Assembly: GCA_964035575.1 (NCBI GenBank)
Contig: OZ037923.1
Coordinates: forward strand, 496,001-560,000
Direction: 5' to 3'
Length of the DNA stretch: 64,000 bases
Source: Rhynchopus sp. YZ270_cl-10
Taxonomy: Eukaryota; Euglenozoa; Diplonemea; Diplonemida; Diplonemidae
Made by a program: the position numbers and the translations under genes. The notes beneath the pieces are model-generated. The model was not told the DNA's origin. It saw only the letters and a list, made by a program, of their open reading frames with translations, and did not search any database. Positions 18,728-29,100 of this stretch are shown one piece after another. Within the stretch, counting starts at the first letter, position 1; every line of letters starts with the position of its first letter.

Positions 18728-21316
18728 TCATTCTCCTTTCTCATCCAAATCCTTAACCAGAGACTCCTTTTCTGTGACCTGAACATATTGCACTGCCGCA
18801 GTGTATGTCGCCAGGGCCCACCCTGCACGCCCTTTCAAGGAACTCGCCGGCGCAAAAATCGAGAGAAACTGCGCTATCGAGACCGCCTTTTCTGGGTTCG
18901 CGACGATGACCGCTTTGATGAAGAGCGGCAGCACATCATCCGCCGTTACAAGCTCTACTGGACGGAGTTGCGGTGCTCCTGTAAGCGGGTCTTCCACCCC
19001 CGATGCGGTAGCCCCTAAACCACGCATGCTTGCGAAGGCTGTCACCGAGTTGAGGGTTTCCAGAAGGTAGCCGAGACGGTCCGACATGGAGGTCGCCTCG
19101 CCTAGTTTGCAGAGCGAGGTTGCGAAGGTTTCGTAGCTGTGGTGCGTGGTGTCTTGCCGTTCTTCGCATTCAGACCGCCATGCTGCAAGCACATCTGACA
19201 CCTTCTCGTTAAACGCGACATCCTCCTCTGCATAGCAATGTGTCCATCCATTCAACAGCCTCTTCTGCACATTCGCCTCCACAACCGCCTCCACCCTTAC
19301 CTTCAACTCCACCCGCTCCGAATCTTCCTGCAAACACATCTGATACAGTTTTAAAACATGAGCAGACAATGCCCTGCAAAAGGCCTTCGAATACTCTCCA
19401 TATAGCTCCTCTTTGTCGGATGTGCTTAATGGGCGTGGTTTGCGGTCTGCACCTCCCGCATTATGACGATCAGAGAATAAATAATTTTCGGGTAAGGATG
19501 AATCGATTCTGGTTGCATCAAGGTATTCCTCTGCATTAGGAAGCTGCGCCATCGTCGGTGTACTCCCTAAAGTATGCGAATGAAGCTGCTGCCCCTTTGC
19601 ATATTCCATTGACGTAGAGGTCAGCCCAGCGCTCCCTGTTGTAGTTTCCTTTTCAAATCCAAGCCCTGCATCGAACGAAGCATACTGTTCTGATTGTGTC
19701 GCATGCAATGGAGAAACCGGAGCTTGTATATCCTCTGCAGGCATCTCCCCACCCACCTCGAAAGACCCGATTGTATTATTCTCTTTTATTTTCCCAAGAG
19801 TAACAACACCTTCTGGGTTATTCCGCAGCTGTGCATGCACTTCAGTGCTTAAGGACGGAAATGAACGACTCACTCGGTTTCCAGGACCTCCTCCTCCTCC
19901 CCCTCCCCCTCCTCCTCCTCCTCCCTCTTTGCGTTGTTGTGGTTGGGTTGCGACGGTGTCAGATCTCTCTCGTTTTTCCTCGAATGTCTTGGAGAGGTTC
20001 TGCGGGGTCGACCCTTGGGTCTGTGGTGTTAACAAGATAGAGCAGGCCGCAGAGGAGCCGGAGTACTGCCGTTTCGACCCTGCGACGCTGAGTTCCCTCC
20101 GTTTTGCGTTTACTACGAGGATGTCGACGAAGACGTCAATCATTCTCCGGGTCGGTCCATGAAGGGATAACGCATCTGCTTCAATCGCCTTAACAACCCC
20201 GCTTACACTGGTCATATCATCCTTCTCTTCAGTAGATAAACTCGAAATGCTTTGTCTCGGAACCCGAGACAACCTAGACACCCCAGCCACCCCGGTACAC
20301 CACCTCTCTGCGACAAACATCTCCCAAAAGTCATCTGTCAGGTATTGAAGGTATTTTGCGAGAACCCGGCTTCTCCCTACCGTTTTATCACCATTTGTCT
20401 TGGTTTTTTTGCCTCGCTTCGGTCCAAACCCTCCAACAGAATCTGCCAACCCCGGAGGTGAAGTAGCATACGCAGGAGTAGAAGCACAACGCGGACCTAC
20501 CTGCACCTTTTCCCTTTCTGCTCTGCGAAATAACGTCCATCTGCTGGTAGGTGTAGGAGAAGAAGAAGAAGTAGGGGTGGAAACCATATTAGGCTCCTCC
20601 ATCCCACCTTCAGGGGTATGCTGTTTCGGAAAGCTGGACCCAACGGAGGAAGGGGAGGGCAGCACCGTACGGATGACATCGGCGATGCTTCTCCGTTTCC
20701 AGTTTTTTTCAAAGGCCCGCCCGTCGGAGCTGCCCGTCTTTTCAGGGGTCGCTGTTCCAACCCCATTTCCCATTCCGTTGACTGCTGTTGGGGTAGACCC
20801 ATAGGTAATAGATGGTGTATTGGTTTTGCTTCCTTCCGGCGTTTCTGTCTCCGCAAGAGACCCAATCTTTCCTGCAAGGAGCGCTTCATAGTCGTAGTTG
20901 CCTCTCATGTTAATCGCAGCGGGAGACACGCTAGCCTCTTCATCAACACAAATCGAAGCGCGTAATGTATTCGCTGACCCCCCCTTCGCAGTTTTTCTGA
21001 ACAATGAATACCGTACCTTAGCCCGATTAATCTGCGCTATATCATAAACCGGTGGATGCGAATGAGCGTGCTCAGGAGAAGGAATTGGAGAAGGAATTGG
21101 GGAGGGTTCTGACCTTGTCGGAGACGTAGTTGTAGCCATCAAAGGGTCATCTGTTTCCATAGCATCTTTCAAAAGCGAGAGTGTCTGCCGATCTTCAAAA
21201 GCGTTTCCAACACTTTCCCTCCCCCCGGCAGTCTTTATCACAACATCAGAAGACAGTGCTGTAACCGTTGAGGTAATAGTGGTAGCACTGCCGTGCTGTG
21301 ACTCCTCCTGGCTCAT
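18728..21316 (-). CDS. VPS9-domain protein, putative Rab5-type exchange factor
   Basis: 862 aa, single frame from MSQEESQHGS. Residues about 1-600 are mostly disordered, rich in Ser, Thr and Pro, with a run of 13 glycines and several short basic patches. The C-terminal region (about 620-860) is helical and ends in VPS9 landmarks: ADDVLPLFIKAVIVANPEK, then AQFLSIFAPASSLKGRAGW and LATYTAAVQYVQ. These correspond to the D-x-x-x-P...Y/K...NP and L-x-G-x-x-x-Y/W-x-x-x-x-x-x-A-V stretches of VPS9 domains. Such domains load GTP on Rab5-class GTPases on early endosomes. No FYVE, RIN or ankyrin region is seen, so what places it on membranes is unknown. Substrate specificity is inference. Confidence 0.8.
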   Translation of the reverse strand: MSQEESQHGSATTITSTVTALSSDVVIKTAGGRESVGNAFEDRQTLSLLKDAMETDDPLMATTTSPTRSEPSPIPSPIPSPEHAHSHPPVYDIAQINRAKVRYSLFRKTAKGGSANTLRASICVDEEASVSPAAINMRGNYDYEALLAGKIGSLAETETPEGSKTNTPSITYGSTPTAVNGMGNGVGTATPEKTGSSDGRAFEKNWKRRSIADVIRTVLPSPSSVGSSFPKQHTPEGGMEEPNMVSTPTSSSSPTPTSRWTLFRRAEREKVQVGPRCASTPAYATSPPGLADSVGGFGPKRGKKTKTNGDKTVGRSRVLAKYLQYLTDDFWEMFVAERWCTGVAGVSRLSRVPRQSISSLSTEEKDDMTSVSGVVKAIEADALSLHGPTRRMIDVFVDILVVNAKRRELSVAGSKRQYSGSSAACSILLTPQTQGSTPQNLSKTFEEKRERSDTVATQPQQRKEGGGGGGGGGGGGGPGNRVSRSFPSLSTEVHAQLRNNPEGVVTLGKIKENNTIGSFEVGGEMPAEDIQAPVSPLHATQSEQYASFDAGLGFEKETTTGSAGLTSTSMEYAKGQQLHSHTLGSTPTMAQLPNAEEYLDATRIDSSLPENYLFSDRHNAGGADRKPRPLSTSDKEELYGEYSKAFCRALSAHVLKLYQMCLQEDSERVELKVRVEAVVEANVQKRLLNGWTHCYAEEDVAFNEKVSDVLAAWRSECEERQDTTHHSYETFATSLCKLGEATSMSDRLGYLLETLNSVTAFASMRGLGATASGVEDPLTGAPQLRPVELVTADDVLPLFIKAVIVANPEKAVSIAQFLSIFAPASSLKGRAGWALATYTAAVQYVQVTEKESLVKDLDEKGE

Positions 21317-21555
21317 TTAAAAAAAAGGGTTGGTTAAAAAAAGGGGGAAAGGAGATAGGGGAAAGGGAGACAAAAAAAAAAGGTGAACCCAACGTTCGAT
21401 TCCCCTAAGCTGAGAGCATCTGAGGGGTTAGGTGGGGTGGGGGGACAAAAAAAAGGTGGAAGAGGGGGTGGGTTTTTTTAATTTGGCCTGTGGTGGTGGG
21501 GTGGTTGTGGTGGTGATGGGGGAAGGCAGCATTTTTTTTTTTTTTGGAGTTGCTA

Positions 21556-22068
21556 ACATAGGTTTCGAACGCGCGTTCGAAAATCGAAAACGCGCAAATC
21601 CAAAATCGGAAAACGCGCACATGAAAAAAAAAAAAAAACGCGCAAAAAAAAAAAAAAAAACGCGCGTTCGAAAAGCCGGACGCGCGTAAAAAAAAAAGGG
21701 CGTTTTTTTTTTTTTTTTCAAACGCGCGTTCGAAAAAGTGGTTTTTTCGAACGCGCGTTTGAAAAACTGGACGCGCGTTCGAAAAAACCACTTTTTCGAC
21801 GCGCGTTCGAAAAACCTCCCCACGTAAACATGAGGCTTCCACTTTTTCAAACGCGCGTTTTTGTTCTCGTTTTTTCCGAACGCGCGTTTTTTTCCCGTTT
21901 TTCAAACGCGCGTTTTTTTTCGTTTTTTCTGAACGCGCGTTTTTTTTCCGTTTTTTCCGAACGCGCGTTTTTTTTCTCGTTTTTTCCGAACGCGCGTTTT
22001 TTTTTCCGTTTTTCAAACGCGCACTCGAAAACGCCCAAAAAACGCGAACGCGCGTTCGAAACCTATGT
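21556..22068. mobile_element. 513-bp foldback built of CGCGCGTT blocks
   Basis: The outer ends are a perfect inverted repeat of about 24 bp (ACATAGGTTTCGAACGCG... and its complement ...CCTATGT). The interior is made of more than a dozen AACGCGCGTTCGAAAAA-like blocks separated by A runs in the left half and T runs in the right half, so the whole element can fold into one long imperfect stem. No coding content. It could be a foldback transposon, or a satellite-like array generated by replication of a palindrome. Confidence 0.8.
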
Positions 22069-22859
22069 GCTAATAGTGGGTAAATAAAAAGAGGAGAGAG
22101 TGTTGCAACGAAAAATGCCTTTTGTTTTGCGAATTAAAATTATTTCCATTTTTTGCGTTGCTGTGTTCTCACAGTATGGGGTATCGAAACTCTTTAGATA
22201 AACGTTTTGGACTTTTTTTTTGAAGAACAAAATTCTCAAAAATAACAAATATTTTTTTCAAGTACAAAGCCCTGCTTGAGACAGTGTACCAATAGAGGAA
22301 TAGGACCATCCCTTTTCTTGTCTGTCATAAACATTGCCAACCACTCTAGCACCCACCTCGGCAATAAAACGTTTTTTGAAAAATAGGATGGAGCAGCACC
22401 CCGAAGAGGAATGCAGCCACCCTGTAAAAATGGGGGTGTGTCGCCAGTCTGCGGTGAGAAACTCTAGCACCCACCTCGGGGTTGGGTCTGTACTCAACGC
22501 TTGGCAGAAGCCTTTTTAGAGGGAAAAGAAACGCTAAACCAGACGTATTTTCGTCCATACGTGCACACTGCGCATCACCCTCTGTTGGCTGATGTGGAAA
22601 AAAAGTGGTTGTGGCAAAGTGGGTGTGGTCTGACCAACCCATTTTTCACACACCACCTTCACAGCCACACAGAGGATGTGCGCTGTGTGTTCGGTTCTCA
22701 TTTTTCTTTTACATAAGTGGAACACTTCCATACCAATGACATTCAGATTTTGCTTGATCAAGCAATGGTGCTATACTGTACCCCAACATATTCAATTCAA
22801 TACATTGATAGCATAGGAGGAAGGTACTGTATTTTGAAAAAAAAGAAATGGTTTATTCA

Positions 22860-22891
22860 GATGAACCTAAGCCTCTCGTACTTAGCACCTT
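22860..22891 (+). repeat. family A hairpin, copy 8
   Basis: ATGAACCTAAGCCTCTCGTA then CTTAGCACCTT. It sits 20 bp before a family B head fragment (about 22913). Confidence 0.65.
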
Positions 22892-23153
22892 CCAACAAAA
22901 AAAATATTTGAAACACAAAGCCCTCTCATGACTATACCGAGAAAAAAAAACCCCCCCAAAAAAAAATGGCAATTATTGACTACAGAGTACACTCCGACTG
23001 AGCCTACTGTACTACGCCAGCTTCGGAATGAAAGAATCAGCACCTTGCAGTCAACCATAGAAAAAAAAAAACCAATTTTTTTTTTCGATTTTTTTTTTTC
23101 CTTCCCCTTTTACAACGAGTCTTCACAAATCACACAAAAAAAATAGGGGGTTT

Positions 23154-23945
23154 TTATGCCTTCTTTGTCATGAGGTTGCTTCTGCAGGCGAGGAATCCTC
23201 CGTCAATGGGGAGGAGGTGGCCGTTGATCATTCCCGAGCCGTCGGAGAGCATGAACGCGACAGCTTCGGAGACTTCGTCTGCCTCGAGGAAGCGGTTGAG
23301 GGGGATGGAGTTGAGCATGGGGGAGGCAACCTTGGGGTCGGACCAGTTGGCACGCCCCATGTCGGTGAGCACGACAGTGGGGTTCACTGCGTTGACGCGA
23401 ATGTTGTGTGGTCCAAGCTCCATCGCAAGCATTCTTGTGATCATATCGACGGCTGCCTTAGAGGAACAGTAGGTGGTGTGTCCAGGGAGGGGTGCCATGC
23501 TTGCTTGGGATGAGAGGTTGACGATGACCCCCGGCTTCTCCGCGGTGATCCACTGCTTTGCGAAGGCTTGCGACAGCAAAAAGACGGAGCGGGCATTGAC
23601 GTTCATGGTGGTGTCCCAATCCTCGACAGTCTGTTCCATGAGAGGGGAGATGTGCGCAATGCCGTGTCCATTAACAAGCATGTCGACCTCGCCCACCTGT
23701 TCAGGAAGGTTCTGGCAGTCCGAAGCGCTCGAGAAATCCGCGGCGAACCCCTTGAATTTGCCCTCCGGGAAGCTCCCTTCGAGCTTCTGAAGCTTTTCGA
23801 GGCTTCTGCTGGTGCCGATGCCGCGAACATTGCAGCCGTACTTCACAAGGGTCTGGACGATGACCTCACCGATGCCACCGCTTGCGCCGGTGACTGCAAC
23901 GGTTTTGTTCGCAAGCGACAACATGCCTTGGACCTTTCCCGCCAT
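23154..23945 (-). CDS. DCXR-like: short-chain dehydrogenase, L-xylulose/carbonyl reductase type
   Basis: 263 aa from MAGKVQGML, the usual length for this family. It has the cofactor glycine motif TGASGGIG (19-26), R47 after strand 2 (an NADPH-type position), NGHG (92-95, normally NNAG), the active-site serine region NLSSQAS (143-149), and Y159 and K163 (YCSSK). The stretch VNPTVVLTDMGRANWSDP and the end MINGHLLPIDGGFLAC closely follow animal dicarbonyl/L-xylulose reductase, which reduces L-xylulose and alpha-dicarbonyls with NADPH. The substrate is inferred from that similarity. A MITE copy lies directly upstream (24012-24086). The sense strand has a pyrimidine-rich tract ending in CACACCAG about 25 nt before the ATG, a plausible splice acceptor for a leader. 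Confidence 0.92.
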   Translation of the reverse strand: MAGKVQGMLSLANKTVAVTGASGGIGEVIVQTLVKYGCNVRGIGTSRSLEKLQKLEGSFPEGKFKGFAADFSSASDCQNLPEQVGEVDMLVNGHGIAHISPLMEQTVEDWDTTMNVNARSVFLLSQAFAKQWITAEKPGVIVNLSSQASMAPLPGHTTYCSSKAAVDMITRMLAMELGPHNIRVNAVNPTVVLTDMGRANWSDPKVASPMLNSIPLNRFLEADEVSEAVAFMLSDGSGMINGHLLPIDGGFLACRSNLMTKKA

Positions 23946-24011
23946 TATGTTATTTGGGGTATATTTTTTTCTGGTGTGAGAAAAGTGTGAGACATATGAA
24001 AAATGATTAAA

Positions 24012-24086
24012 TGGTGCTCCTGACCACCCCATATTGCGTAATTCTTGCGGTGCTTGCGCACTTAGTGCATAGCTGTTGCGTACTTT
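24012..24086. mobile_element. MITE copy, one end missing
   Basis: Shares TGGTGCTCCTGA..CACCCCAT, the TGCG.ACTT units and the GCATAGCTGTTGCGTACTT stretch with 11798-11887. The right inverted end is absent. Confidence 0.65.
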
Positions 24087-24119
24087 CGTTTTTTTTTTTG
24101 GATTTCTGGGGGTACCAAT

Positions 24120-24806
24120 AAAGGTTGCTACTGTGAAGGAACAGAGAGATGAGGATGATAGTGCTGCAAAGGCTGCGAAGGCTACTGCGAACAGGCAGCT
24201 CGACGTCGATACCGAATTCGCTCTGAGGGTGAATAATACAAAAGATGTGCACGCTAAAGACAACTGCTTCGACCGCCGCAATGATGCAGGCTACGTCTTG
24301 CAGTGCAGAGAACTGGAGGACATTTTTGGTCGCGTCATGTGGAAGAGTGACACATGACAGAGCTGCTGCAACCTGTATTCCCTCACCTGACTCCTGTGTT
24401 CAAGCATGGCAAACAAATTGAATGGGAGAAGCAGATGCTCAGCAGCATTGGTCCGGAGGGGGGAAGGGATTCATCCTTGTCTTGCAAATTCGAGTTCAGG
24501 ATGGAGAAGGAGCCCTCAACGGATTGTTTTCTTGTCCTCGACGTGAAATCGAGTAACAAGGCGACTCTCGGCAAGGCAAGGAATGCGGCGGGAAATGATG
24601 TCACAATTTTTGTGGACGAAGCAGTGGTTCCGGGCAAACCTCTCTGGAAGCTTGTGTTTCGACACAATCTGAAAGGTGATACCATTGTGCAGATGAAGGA
24701 GAATGTGCGAAGGTGCTAGATTATGCAGAGGACAAAGGGGGGAACCGCAATAGCTACACTGACGTGATGGCTAAGTTGCGAGGTTTGGGGGGGGTAGATA
24801 ATCTTT
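24120..24806 (+). pseudogene. broken plus-strand gene, unknown family
   Basis: Three blocks of protein-like sequence follow one another in different plus-strand frames: QRDEDDSAAKAAKATANRQL..., then HGKQIEWEKQMLSSIGPEG through FVDEAVVPGKPLWKLVFRHN, then VLDYAEDKGGNRNSYTDVMA ending at a TAG about 24807. Composition is soluble and mixed alpha/beta with no known motif. It runs against the direction of all intact genes. It is broken in about two places, unless short introns explain the shifts; no canonical GTATGC donor is seen at the joins. Confidence 0.5.
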
Positions 24807-25182
24807 AGCCCATTGGCCCCTTATGAAACTTGTTCGTTTCGGGTAGATGGGACTGCAGAGATTATTGTGGTGTTGTTTGGCTTGTTAACGTTTTTACGTA
24901 TTTTATTCTAAAAAGCCCATTAGTAGAATGCAAGCAGAGTTGGGGAAAATATTCTTTTAGATTTTTGTGCTTGTAAATGAAGAGGAGCGGGTGTGTGTGT
25001 GTGGGGCCGATTGCTAGGAAGCAATCACTAAGAATAGGGGGGGGAGATAAGGTTGAAAGGGCAAGAAAAAAAAAAGAATTTAGTTTTGAAAAAATGAAGC
25101 ATACAGAACAGCTTTTTTAAAAAAAGGGTGAAGACTGTCTATGTGGCAGCTACACTAATCTAACAAATTAGCAAAAAAAAAT

Positions 25183-25264
25183 ATATATGGAGTGGCTGAA
25201 GGGCGGGTGATTCGCACTTCTTGCGTACCCTTTGTGCACCTCTCCATTCAGCCACACCTATATA
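25183..25264. mobile_element. 82-bp MITE, GTGGCTGAA ends, copy 1
   Basis: TATATATGGAGTGGCTGAA at left and TTCAGCCACACCTATATA at right. The interior GATTCGCACTTCTTGCGT is shared with 41580-41660. The TATATA flanks could be a target duplication or part of the arm. Confidence 0.75.
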
Positions 25265-25318
25265 GAAAGAAAGGAATCTTGTAAGAAGGAATAAGTCAAT
25301 AATAATGAAGAAAAGTTT

Positions 25319-25357
25319 ATAAGATGATCCTAAGCCTCTCGTGCTTAGTCACCTTAT
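25319..25357 (+). repeat. family A hairpin, copy 9
   Basis: Matches the consensus except ATGATCC for ATGAACC. Confidence 0.85.
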
Positions 25358-25648
25358 CATAATAATAGACGTGCACTGCAACGAGGCTAAGTCGGCCTCG
25401 CTAAGGCCGGATAAAAAAAAAAAAAAAGTGAAGTTGATAGTGCAAAAAACGCCTCTGGGACGCAGGCACTGACACTCCGCGGGTAAAAAATACCTGAGGC
25501 GTACCCGAGGCGTACTTCCAGAATCCTGAACGTAAGCAATCCCCAGTACGCCTCAGCCATGCCTCAGATCTATTTTCCCGCCAGGCTATTTCTTTTAGGT
25601 CTGCTAGACCGCACTGCTTTTGCAACTTTTGGAAAATAAAGAAAAGTT

Positions 25649-25687
25649 TATAAGATGAACCCAAGCCTCTCATGCTTAGTCACCTTA
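25649..25687 (+). repeat. family A hairpin, copy 10
   Basis: Near consensus (CCAAGCC in the left arm), followed by CATATTCGTTATCGCACAG. Confidence 0.8.
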
Positions 25688-25908
25688 TCATATTCGTTAT
25701 CGCACAGCATCAGCATCTATAAAAATAAAAAAAAAGGGAAAAAAAGTTGAAAGACGAATGTGCCTCACGTTCACGGGCCTCTTTTCACAAAGAAACATAT
25801 GGGGGGGGGTTCGTGTTGGAAAACACACACCCCCCCTCTAAACACGGCAAGAACTGTGGGATTAAGGGGCTAAATTTGGGGCTATTGGCTGCGGTTCTTT
25901 TTTTGTTT

Positions 25909-25960
25909 GAAAAACTTGGTTTGTTTTTAGTGTAGACACCCGCCAGAACTCCACTATACT
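25909..25960 (+). repeat. family C repeat, copy 3
   Basis: GAAAAACTTGGTTTG, TAGTGTAGACACCCGCC, AGAACTCCACTATACTA. Confidence 0.7.
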
Positions 25961-26192
25961 ACGGGTCTAAGTGTTTGTTTTTTTGTGGGAGGGTACATTG
26001 TACATATTGTTGGGTTTTGAACCCCCCTATGGCTATTGTTAATTTCTTTATTCTGAATCAGCAAGCCTGTTGCTCTTCACCGATGTGATAGACAGGAAGA
26101 TGGCACTATGCCATAATCACGCACAAAAAACTACTTTGTTAAAAATACAAATAAACAGAATTAAGGGGAAACGAATGTATATTAATCTACTT

Positions 26193-29100
26193 TTATAGGT
26201 GTATGGGCAGCCTTAGGTGCGTGGCGTGCTCCAGGAGTGACGCTGCGTGCATCGCGACCTCGTCTCCCTCCGCCTTCGCCACAATCGTCTTCCAGTCTCC
26301 AGCCTGCCAGCTCACTTCGTATTCATTGCGCCACGCCCAGGACTGCTCCGTGCTTTCTGGGTTTTCATCTTGGACCATAACGACGAGCTCGTTGTCCACA
26401 AGACGGTCTGCGTTCAGTTCGTAGATGACGAAGGTACCCCCATTGTTCCCTGCTCCCTCCCAGGTATCAATCGGGCGCAGCAACGGACGGCACACCGCGT
26501 ACAACGGGCTTGCCTTCCCAAGCAGGTTCCCGTACAAACAGTATGTGTGGATGCTCTCGGCACTTTCCGCAAGCAGCCCCGCAAGCGTCACACACCGTCC
26601 AGAGGCGGAGAGGAACTTCCGACAGTGTGTCCCCACCACCCCCCATTTGACCGGGCCGCACGACAGACCTAGGGATACACCCTGAGAGGTGAAGCCGTGT
26701 TTCACCACACGTCGTAACGTCGAGGCAAAACGGAGGCCGCTTCGTGTAGGTGACTTGGTCCCCTTCTCAGCGACGTTCCAGCCTACATTCGCTGTGGACC
26801 CGAGAAGGCCTAAGACAAGCCCGTCCGTTCGTTCCGCGCAGTTTAAAACCACCTCAAAGATGGATGCGGTCGCGGAGCCTTTCTCCTCAGGGGAATGTAC
26901 TAACACTGCGGCAAAGGTTGCATTTTGTGATACACAGGAGCTTCGTCGTAATAAATATGGGGCGCGCGGTGTGAGGCTTGGCCGTGCACCCTCCTCAGGT
27001 CTGCCAGCGCACTGTGGGTTTCCTTCTGCTAAGGTGCGTCCAAAGCCGAGCAGCTCCAACTTCGCCTCTGTGTCGATGCTTGGTGTTGCCTGGACGTAGG
27101 TGAGCAGCGCTTTGTCTTCGCTGTGTGTCGCGGCTTTGTTGTACACCGTGAGCTGGCCGTGTGTCGTTGCGATGCCTGCATGCAGATAGAAGAGGTCCGC
27201 CTCCGCAAGGATGGCAGACGCAGCATTGCACACCTCCTCCATCTCCACAACCGCGCAGCTGTGCACCGACGCAACGGGCGACTGCTTCGACGACCCCGCG
27301 CGCCCCTCCGAGACGTTGTCCGGTGCAGCCTCCTTCGCGTCCTCAACAAAACTCTCCTTGCTCTTCTCAGCAGGTTCGGCTGTTTGGTTGGGTTCTGTCT
27401 CGCTAGGTGCTGTCTCTGTGGTTGTGAGGTGATAAAGAGCAAAAAGAATTAGATTCATAAAAAGAAAAAAGTCGTTTCATATACATTCTCTTCTGACGAA
27501 AAGAAGGTACAGACGGTGCTAAAAAGGTACCCTTGCTTTTGCAGAAAGAAAAAAGAAAACTTTGAAAGATGAATATGTGCACATCTTTTTACCACTATCG
27601 TTATCCAGCGCGTGGAAACGAATGCTGGATTTGGAGATGGGCTGTCTTTGAGGAGATGGTTGTTTGGGATGAGTGTCGTCACCCCCATTTCGGTGTAAGA
27701 AGGCTACCCTAAGCTAAGTCTGTGTATAGTCAATCAGTTCTGTGTATTAGCTGTGTGGCTTAAAAAAAGGGGGTTGGGGATATAGCCGGAGTAATTTTTT
27801 TTTGGAAAAGGGTGGCTTAAAAAATAGCAAAAATATGGAATACCTTGTGGAGGTTCGTCTGTTGTCTGCTGATCTTCAACCGCCTTTGGCGATACTTCTA
27901 TGGTTTCTTTTATCTCTTTTATTTCTGTTATTTCTGTCTGGCTTTTCGCACAATTTCTTCTGTTCCGCACTTCCAGGAATGCAACCACATCCCGCTTCCT
28001 TGCTGACAGGCTCTGCGGGAGCATGGCTGTCATATACTCATTTGGAAACACCTTCTGCACCAGGTGGAAGTCCCCCATAGATATTACTATGGGATTTCCT
28101 ATGGCGCCAAAGTCGGATCCATTGTAATCAGACCCAAATTCACGCCTGCGGACGATGCTGATCACTTCTTCTGAGACTGCTACGGTTCCAGGGATGCAGC
28201 ATTTTTGAATGAGATATGCTTTGCGTACGGTAGCCCCGGAGTGTTCTTTTGCTCCAGAGATTGGGCAGGGTTCTACTGTTGTTTCACCATAGTCGATGCC
28301 AAGAAGAATTCGAACTCCGTTCCATATTCCTGGGATGTGTCCAGAACATTCATAGGAACGAAGTGAATTCGGCCAGTTTTCTGTCATTAAATCGGATTGG
28401 AGTTTTAACCCAAATTCGCAGGCACGTTGCGCGACTTCAAAGGTTGCAAGAACGCAGTCGCCGACAGATTTTACGAGAATTCCATCGAAGTCAGAGCAGG
28501 TCTTTTGGAGACGACTGTGGTAGAGTGAAGACGCGATTTGCATCATGGAGGAATTGGTTCTCCACAGCGACTCAGCGTTGAAGATGTCGATAAACACGAC
28601 GGCGACCTTTTTCACGACGCTGACGCTGTCTGATAGAGAGACAGCCTCTGCCTTCAGCTCTTCCGCTTCTGTGGTAAACAGGCCGTCCGAAAGGTAGGGG
28701 CGGTACTGCTGTAGCGAGGCAACCAGTTTGGTTAAAACGGAGTTCAGCCGCTGTGTGTTTGCGGAGCCAAATTCGTTCGCGCGGTGGCGTAAGGTGGCTT
28801 CGGTGTTCCGCGCCGCACTGCACATCTCCGATTGAGGTACGCTTATCGCATGAGTCTGCACCGTCTGCGTGGTGTGCTCCATACAAAGCTTCTCCGCCTG
28901 GTCAATATCATAGCGTGCCAACGCCTCTACGACCGCCTCCGTAAGAGTGTACCCATCCTTAAGGGTTTCAACACTGCTCATCACCTCGACTGTATTGTTT
29001 TCTCCGAAGAAATAGTTGAAGAGGATGATACAGAGGGATACCATGAAGCCGCGGCTTCCATTGTCAAAGCCGATTTTGCAGGGTGGGTCTGCGCAACGGA

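Larger units (their letters stand above)
21317..23153. other. spacer with large foldback and repeats
   Basis: No gene. It holds the 513-bp foldback (21556-22068), partial family B heads (22259, 22913), family A copy 8, a loose inverted repeat at about 22560-22690 (CACACTGCGCATC...GATGTGCGCTGTGTG) and a direct repeat ACTCTAGCACCCACCTCGG at 22343 and 22461 (approximate). Confidence 0.7.
23946..26192. other. spacer with broken ORF, MITEs and hairpins
   Basis: No intact gene. It holds the incomplete MITE, a broken plus-strand gene (24120-24806), an 82-bp MITE (25183-25264), family A copies 9 and 10, a family D copy and family C copy 3. The GAGGCGTAC units near 25496-25560 form a loose inverted repeat. 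Confidence 0.7.
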
